A stretch of DNA of 64,000 bases, taken from positions 1,550,001 to 1,614,000 of the forward strand of contig JAWZYV010013274.1 in the NCBI GenBank assembly GCA_038373885.1, in the 5' to 3' direction. Under the pieces are notes generated by a model. It was not told where the DNA came from and ran no database searches. It was given only the letters and a program-made list of their open reading frames with translations. The stretch is from Cheiracanthium punctorium. Lineage: Eukaryota > Arthropoda > Arachnida > Araneae > Cheiracanthiidae. Position 1 is the first letter of the stretch; every line of letters begins with the position of its first letter. Of this stretch, positions 58,217 through 64,000 are shown one piece after another. Made by a program: the position numbers and the translations under genes.

Positions 58217-59328
58217 AATCAATTCTGCCATATAGAGGAAAATGATAAGTGCAAGTGCTCATATAGACTCCTGTTCGCATAATTTTGTTGCTGAAAATGA
58301 CATCCAACATTGTTGTTTCGCCCCTAGTGGTGAAATGTTTTGGATGAATGCGTATTGGAAAATCTAAGGTATCTACTTCAGTTATGAAATCGGATCCTGG
58401 ATCGGAATTTAATTCTATGTTAAAATCTCCTATACCAGGCGCGCACACAGGATTTTTGGCCGGAGGGGGTCCAACTTTTACAGTTTGGGGGGGGGGGCCA
58501 ACTTTTACGGTTTGGGGGGGGGGTCCAACTTTTAGGGATGTTCCAGATTGACAAAAATCAGTGATGAAAGAGCTCCTTTTCATTAGATGGAATTCATCAA
58601 AACTCGTCCAATCCCTAAGAATACACTACACAGTACAATAGGAAGCAAAGTAATAGTTGTACAGTTTTGAGAACAAGATGGTGTTTTATGTTCGCTTTCA
58701 GTTCGTTTTTGAAAAGTTGAGGAAAACGAGAAAAAAAAAATTCTTTTTTTATTTAGTAGAACTGAAACTATTGCTGCCTTTTTTGGAATTATTTTATTTA
58801 CTATAGATATAGGATAATAATCAATTGAAAAAAAAATATCAAAGCCGATGGGGGGGGGTCCGGACCCCCTGGACCCCCCCTTGTGTGCGCCACTGTCCTA
58901 TACTAAAACAGTTTTACAATCATCCTCCTTCAGTAACGTTTCGAATGTAGCGTCTAATTTATCTTCATAAGAAATTCGAGGACTAGCGTATGTCACTGCA
59001 AATCTCACTTTATCTTGAATATACGCAATGATCATTTGAACACCATTGATCTGGCTCGTGTAGGCACAGGGAAAAGTGTTTCATATTCTTTTTATAAAGT
59101 GATTTTTATAAAGTTTTAGTCTATAAAAATCATAACTCCAGATGGCTTTCTGGAACCACTGTCTATCCATTCGACCAAAGTGAATCCTGGTATTTGAAAA
59201 TCATCTGAAGGGATAGTCCATGTTTCCGTTAGCAATATCAAATCACTCTGCAGAAAACATGAATCAAACGGAAAAGTGACCACGGCGCGCCGCGTAGACA
59301 AAAATCCCGTACTTGAAAGAAATAGCAC
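58217..59328 (-). pseudogene. Non-LTR retrotransposon (LINE) endonuclease fragment, split by a MITE
   Basis: Read on the minus strand, DLILLTETWTIPSDDFQIPG and SGVMIFID match the start of an apurinic/apyrimidinic-type endonuclease domain (the LTETW motif). VRFAVTYASPRISYEDKLDA and, beyond the MITE, GDFNIELNSDPG and TTMLDVIFSN match its middle and end (the GDFN and DVIFSN motifs). The frames are shifted, and no reverse transcriptase follows. It looks like a Jockey/CR1-type LINE; the clade is not determined. Confidence 0.75.
58436..58895. mobile_element. hAT-type MITE, 460 bp, inside the LINE fragment
   Basis: The ends CAGGCGCGCACACAGG and CCTTGTGTGCGCCACTG are inverted. The perfect duplication TCCTATAC is at 58428-58435 and 58896-58903. 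Near the left end three direct copies of GTCCAACTTTTA.GGTTTGGG with poly-G runs occur. It interrupts the LINE endonuclease just before its GDFN motif. Confidence 0.9.
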
Positions 59329-59339
59329 CCGAGTGCTAA

Positions 59340-60600
59340 AAAAGAAAAAAGAATCAGAAAAGAAAGGTATTAAGATCCGATTTTTCAGATTAATTTCAAA
59401 GCAAAACTGCTGTTCTCATTGGTTGCGGTTTAAAATTACAAAGGAAAGCACTTAAGAATATTTTTAAAAAATTTTAACTGTTGAGTAGTAAAAATATTAT
59501 GAAGAAAACATTAATGAGAGTAATTTTTATTTAAAAAGTACAGACTTAGTGGACTCTTGGTAGACCTTATTTAGTCATGAGCCGGATATCTGGAAGAGAA
59601 GTCGGATATCCGTTGATTGTGATTCGGATATCCGATGATATTTCGAATATTGATAAATCAGCCGGATATCATATGCGTCCCTAGATATTTCAAATATTCA
59701 TTTATTCTTTACCAGAGTATATAAAATAGTATTATAAAGTTTTATAAAATTTTAGAACAGAAAAACAAATTACAGATTTACCCTCTTGTCAGTTGAAAGG
59801 GTGGGTATAAAGGAAACATTTCTTAAATTACATATTAATGAAAATATGATAATACAAATTTTTCAACATACCTAAGAAGATATTATGTCATATGTATTAT
59901 GTCATCGTTTATATTATCATTTAAAAACACACAATGAAATATTGAGTATTTACTTCAGCTTCTTTTCCTGGTGTGCTTTCTGAAAATATCTGTTGATTTA
60001 TGACTTTTTTCCCCGCTTCTTGTAGATTTGAGTCTTCATTGTTAGCAGGCAAACTATGTATAATTTTTGGAATTTTAGTAAAAAAATTCTCCTACTCAAC
60101 GGGCGCTTTCTTGAGGCCACAATCTCTACCAACTCGACAGAGCAACACACTAGTAAAAAACACGAAAGTCTGGACCCTGGGAATTGTGGGGAAAGGTCCA
60201 GCTTGTGCCCCTCCTTGAAATTTTATCGTTAGTAGAAAGTAACATTTTTGTACACACCATAGTTTAAAAATACCACAGGTGGTCACGAAAACGATACATA
60301 CTTCACGATACATACACAGGGTACAACGGAAACGAGGGGGAAATTTTTACTATCCCGGGTGTGGGATATTGCTCAGATGTGTATTTTTCTGGTGTGTAGG
60401 CGTGTCGAAAGTCACCTCGGGTTAGTGATTAAAGGCACCTTTTTATTGACTTGTTTGTTTGTTTGTTTTTCCGTTGTCAACGTGGATGGATCTAAAAAAC
60501 GTTTATCAGAAAGATTAGAAAAATATCACACAACAAGGATTCTGAGACGATCAATTTTTACAAATTGCAATATACATATATATCAACTGAAAAAATTTCG
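59340..60600. other. AT-rich DNA inside the 4.9-kb hAT element
   Basis: There is a cluster of GGATATC repeats at about 59581-59672, with CGGATATCCG palindromes. A TCTGGACCCTGG.GGGGAAAGGTCC patch near 60169-60200 is element-like. A 213-codon frame starting at 60359 is an artefact joining hAT end sequence to the mariner remnant. Confidence 0.45.
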
Positions 60601-60655
60601 GGGGGGGCACGGGCCCGGTGGGCCCTCCCCTGGCTACGCCAGTGATAAGCAACAT

Positions 60656-61000
60656 GGTTTACTTTACTGGAGAAAGAAACATTACAAGTTTTTCACAAAT
60701 AACGAGTTTCCTCGTTGTTGGATTGGCAGAGGTTCTGACGCCGGCAATCGCCTTCCGTGGCCACCTTGCTCTCCGGAGCTAACTCCATGCGCGTTTTTTT
60801 TTTTTTTTTTTATAGGGTTACATAAAAGATCGCGTGTTCGTGCCCCCTCTATACCTTATGGTTTAAAAGATTTACGCCAAAGGATCACAACCACATTCGC
60901 TACCGTTGATCGCGACATGTTCATGCGAGTGTGGGAAGAATTTGACTTTAGACTTGATATCAGCCGCATCACGAAAGGTTCAGATTTTGAACATTTATGA
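60656..61000 (+). pseudogene. mariner-like transposase C-terminal fragment
   Basis: Right of the hAT target duplication the frame reads NNEFPRCWIGRGS, WPPCSPELTPCAFFFFFF, APSIPYGLKDLRQRI and RVWEEFDFRLDISRITKG, ending FEHL with TGA at 60998-61000. The family normally has WPPRSPDLTPxDFFLWG here; the catalytic Asp is replaced by Ala and a poly-T run has expanded into the codons. The tail pattern (RVWEELDYRLD-CR-TKG..IEHL type) is typical of a widespread arthropod mariner-like family. The protein is inactive. Confidence 0.8.
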
Positions 61001-61488
61001 AACAAAACTTGAAACATTTTATTTATCCAATAAAGTCAACTTTGTTGCTGTATTGGTAATATACCATTAGCCATAGTTGGCCTCTTTTTAAACTTAATTT
61101 TTAAACTGCCACGGCATGCCAATCTCTTGGTGTCTCTTCAGTGAACTCCGCCTTTGTCTACGTTATAGCAAATTAGGATTTTGTTATTCATTTATGGTCA
61201 AATTGGTGATTAGGAAGGGGGGGGGGGTTATTCCCAAACGGGATTTCGTGGAACTACTCATTGTGAAATTGCTGAACTTGGTGTGGTACTTACTCTCTCT
61301 TCTCGCACTTACTTTAGTATATTCATGTAATCCGGATGTATGAAATCTCCTCTTGTATATAGTTACTGTAAATAAAAAATACTCAATCGCTATCTGAATG
61401 AACTACTCATTCACCACTCGGATCCGCGACATATATATATTTTTTATAATCCTTCCAAACCTGGGAGGAAATTATGACACACCCTGTA

Positions 61489-61624
61489 TTTATTTCAGAC
61501 AGAAAAAATAATCGAGCCTTGTAGGGTTAAGTCTGTTCTTTTAATAAAGAATGAAACTTTAAAACTGCTCTTTAAAGAATTGAATGAACCTACAGATTCA
61601 AAAGAAATTATCTTAGTTTCAATC
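61489..61624. other. AT-rich flank, nothing seen
   Basis: There is a short stretch between the mariner right end and the tRNA-like SINE, with no signal. Confidence 0.4.
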
Positions 61625-61850
61625 TCAATATAACAGCTTTCTTGGTTCCTGCTCACCCATTCCAGCTGATTTGGTGGAGGAAGCCTCCCACCCGTCTCTG
61701 CTTTTGTCAGTCATTGATTTCACTGCTGAATAACAATATCTGTTCTGACTTCTTTGGGGGTTGAGTCTGGGATTGAGCCCCGGGATTCGAACCCGGACCC
61801 ATGACGTGGTAGAATGGTTCTTAAACCATTACACGACCTGGACGGCAGGC
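61625..61850 (-). mobile_element. tRNA-derived SINE-like relic
   Basis: On the minus strand a strong T-arm/box B, CCGGGTTCGAATCCCGG (near 61774-61793), follows a box-A-like TCGTGTAATGGTTTAAGAAC. The anticodon arm does not form a regular 5-bp stem with 7-base loop, and the acceptor ends do not pair well. I therefore call a tRNA-derived SINE head rather than a functional tRNA. This head differs from the eleven-copy SINE family. Confidence 0.55.
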
Positions 61851-63380
61851 ATAGATTTATTGTGTTGCTACAACGTACAATTTCTGGAGCAGTATTTTTC
61901 AAATCATTAAAAAAAAAGTTGGTTTCTTTTTTCGTATTTCAAAAATCCTGTGACGTATGTAGATTCTTTCTTTAAGTTCTCACCTTCCTGCTTTTGGGTG
62001 TGTATGTGTGTTTTTCCCCCCTCCCAAGCTAAGAAGGGTAGACTATGTACTATTCGAAACGTGAGCAGTGCCGCAAATAAAGGTCTATGACTGGAACTGG
62101 AGGGGGCGAACGGGGCATGTGACCCTGTCGTCGTGCCCTTGGGTACTGTTTGAGAAATTCGCAAAAACGGGTAATGTAAACGCCGATTGCGGCTTTGAAC
62201 GTACTTACTGTAAACATACTATTTTTGTATATTATGTTAATATGAAGGCTTACTTTTCCCCGTGTTTTTATTGAAATATTATTCGACCGGCAGTCCATAA
62301 ATCGGATCATATATATTTTATCTCCTTCCTACATTTCTCCCCTAAGATATTCAAAACGTATTAGTCATCCCTCAAAAGTAAAGAAATGGTGCAAGTTGTC
62401 AGCGCCCGTAACGAGGTTTTTCAATGGCCAATTTAACGGCTAACAAAAGTGTGTAATATGTAATCACTGCAAACAACAAACGGAAGTAGAGGGAAAAAAG
62501 AAGTCAAAGAAAAAAAAAGAAGAAAGCGATGACAGCCATTATTTTATTTTTTTCTCTTTTGGCATCCATCGTTATATACGTTCGCTCTTCGTTCAGAACA
62601 TCCCCCTCTTTGAAATTACTCCCTAAACTACCTACCTGCGTATGATTACAAGCATGAAAATAAATAAAAAAAGAGAAAAAGATGAGGGGGAACCGTGCGT
62701 TTAGAGAGAGATTATTACTACGTGAGTTGAGGCAGGCACGAGAAAATCGGGGTGGGGGGGAGAGGAAAAAAGGCAGCTCAACTGAACTTCTTGATGTAAC
62801 AATGGAATGAGACAGGGAAGGAAAAAAAAAAAAGGAAGAGAATATTAAAAAACCAAAAATAAAAAAAAGTTTGTGGTTCTTTGCTTCCACACCCATCCCT
62901 CAGAAGGCAGTGCAAAGAACAATATGTAATGTAATGAGGGTGGATAAAATATAGTGAACTTAAGCTGTGGAGGGGGGGGGGGGTCCATAAGCATTTTCTT
63001 AAGAAGAGGGGGGCAGACTTCCTGTTTGTACTGTGGTTACTGGGGTCAGATAATGAAGGCTTTTTTGTTTTTTTAATTCTACTTTTTTCTCTCTGCTCAG
63101 TCTACCCCCACATTTCACTCATCTCTTAAAACAAGAGGTCTGGGCTGTGTCGTATTTTGTAGGGGGTGGAATGGGTTTACGGATCTTCCCCTGAGGTGGT
63201 GGAACCTTTGCTCTCTAACGAACTGCATTCTCAAATTTCGAAAATTTCCGGGGAATGTTTTTACTCGGGTTCTGTGCCCACTATTCCTTATTAATCGTTC
63301 AGTTTAAAATATGGGTGATTCCAAAAAAAGTGGGTCACCAAATGTTAACTATAATCCATTTTCCAAATTTTGGAATTTCA

Positions 63381-63411
<31 letters not shown>

Positions 63412-63501
63412 AATACAGTGTAAAAGCCTAGATAAGAGTATACAAACATAAAAAGACAACAAGTGCTCTGGAAAATTATTAATTAAAACATTTAATTATC
63501 A
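61851..63501. other. AT-rich intronic DNA with homopolymers
   Basis: Poly-G (about 62972-62983) and a 27-base poly-T (63381-63407) are present. Purine- and pyrimidine-rich tracts at 62.48-62.85 kb create a low-complexity 130-codon frame that I do not accept. No exon is seen. Confidence 0.45.
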
Positions 63502-63621
63502 GATCTGTAGGTTACACATTTTTGACATCTTTTGCTCAGTAAGTAAGAAATTTCGGACATCTTTGATCTGTAGATTAGATTTTGGGCATAGCTGATCTTT
63601 CGGTTACTGATTTTGAACATT
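63502..63621. repeat. Minisatellite, four units of about 30 bp
   Basis: Units begin GATCTGTAGGTTAC, GCTCAGTAAGTAAG, GATCTGTAGATTAG and GATCTTTCGGTTAC, each followed by a TTT.G.CAT segment. They are diverged but in register. Confidence 0.7.
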
Positions 63622-64000
63622 GAATTTTTAAGATATGTGTATTAAAAATTGCTGGGGGCTAAAAATGTATTAATTAGGTTCTATATAAGTTGGTTTTCGT
63701 GAGTCATATTTAGAAAAAAGTGTTATAAGTAACATATTTAATTTCAATTATAAATGTCATATGCATTTAACCAAATGTTTTTGGTCTCACATTGACTCAT
63801 TAATAGAAGTATCGAAAGTAGTTCCTTTTAACAATTAAGGTATAAATTACGATAGTGAAAAACAAACGGAAACAAATTTATTGCTATTTTAAAGCAATTT
63901 ACATGGTAATCTAAATTACAAATGAAGTTTTAAATGATGAAACTGCACAAAATATATAGCATTTGTTAAGCACTTAATTTAAAAAATAAAACACTCTTTA

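Larger units (their letters stand above)
55717..60644. mobile_element. hAT-type element, 4928 bp, with nested elements
   Basis: The ends CACTGGCGTAGCCAGG and CCTGGCTACGCCAGTG are perfect inverted repeats of 16 bp. The perfect 8-bp duplication ATAAGCAA lies at 55709-55716 and 60645-60652, so the two ends belong to one insertion event. No hAT transposase is recognisable inside. The interior is occupied by a Tc1-like element, a LINE fragment and AT-rich DNA. Confidence 0.9.
55665..61486 (+). mobile_element. mariner-like deletion derivative hosting a nested insertion
   Basis: The left end CAGGGTACCCGGGTTTGGAA and the right end, read inward as CAGGGTGTGTCATAATTTCC then CAGGTTTGGAAGG, are flanked by TA (55663-55664 and 61487-61488). 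Only about 52 bp of the left end precede the 4.9-kb hAT insertion; subtracting that, the element is about 0.9 kb. It keeps the C-terminal part of its transposase and lacks the rest. Confidence 0.75.
42858..64000 (+). other. Probable intron 1 of the glypican gene (runs off the window)
   Basis: It starts with GTAAGATG after the coding exon. I found no segment matching the expected next glypican exon (a CPQ.YTCC-type cysteine cluster), so the intron appears to exceed 21 kb. All mobile elements from 43.7 kb onward would then be intronic. I read this by eye and could have missed a short exon. Confidence 0.55.

Noticed and set aside
60359..61000. 213-codon frame as a single gene
   Set aside because: Its first half is hAT terminal sequence and its second half a mariner relic; the two are joined across an insertion boundary at 60644.
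61760..61850. Functional tRNA gene on the minus strand
   Set aside because: Box B/T-arm is good, but the anticodon arm and acceptor stem do not pair regularly; better explained as a SINE head.
62504..62896. 130-codon minus-strand frame
   Set aside because: Low-complexity purine/pyrimidine tracts generate Phe/Ser/Lys-rich translation without a domain.

Overview
The window reads as eukaryotic nuclear DNA from an animal, most likely an arthropod and plausibly a chelicerate such as a spider. That placement is an inference from the strongly AT-rich non-coding sequence, the mix of mobile elements and one metazoan gene exon; the sequence alone does not fix the species. No bacterial or viral gene organisation is present. 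Almost every open frame here is short and carries no recognisable domain.

The one host gene I can defend is the first coding exon of a glypican (42644-42857, + strand). It has a signal peptide, the N-terminal glypican motif with its first conserved cysteine, and a consensus 5' splice donor at 42858. I found no second exon, so roughly the last 21 kb would be intron 1. A two-codon upstream ORF precedes the start. A GC-richer block near 38.64-38.90 kb ends in a donor-like site and could be a non-coding upstream exon, which is a hypothesis only.

The rest is a museum of transposable elements. (a) hAT-type MITEs and deletion derivatives occur throughout, many with perfect 8-bp target duplications, at 3153, 7361, 31499, 40544, 48226, 55717 and 58436, with others carrying one or two mismatches. 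(b) Eleven degenerate copies of one tRNA-like SINE lie between 11 and 46 kb. (c) Four copies of a TTAA-flanked piggyBac-like MITE (1, 12587, 52213, 54718) have a core that appears in either orientation or as a doubled palindrome. (d) Two Tigger/pogo-like deletion derivatives sit side by side (13783-14616 and 14668-15502). (e) Tc1/mariner remnants lie at 19.6-20.4, 31.3-32.0 and 55.7-61.5 kb. (f) There is a LINE endonuclease fragment, a PIF/Harbinger-like fragment, satellites and foldbacks.

Region by region: 0-3.4 kb holds a MITE end and a satellite-rich repeat. 3.4-16 kb holds MITEs, foldbacks and the Tigger pair. 16-31 kb holds SINEs, a dead mariner and MITEs. 31-36 kb holds a mariner remnant and a large repeat carrying eight CTCF-like motifs about 120 bp apart plus a 1.1-kb tandem duplication. 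36-42.6 kb holds a foldback, clustered hAT elements and the glypican 5' flank. 42.6-52 kb is the start of intron 1 with SINEs and a hAT element. 52.2-55.1 kb is a composite-looking block bounded by two inverted piggyBac-like MITEs. 55.7-61.5 kb is a nested tower: mariner containing a 4.9-kb hAT, which contains a Tc1-like element (itself hit by a MITE) and a LINE fragment (itself hit by a MITE). 61.6-64 kb holds a SINE-like tRNA relic and a minisatellite.
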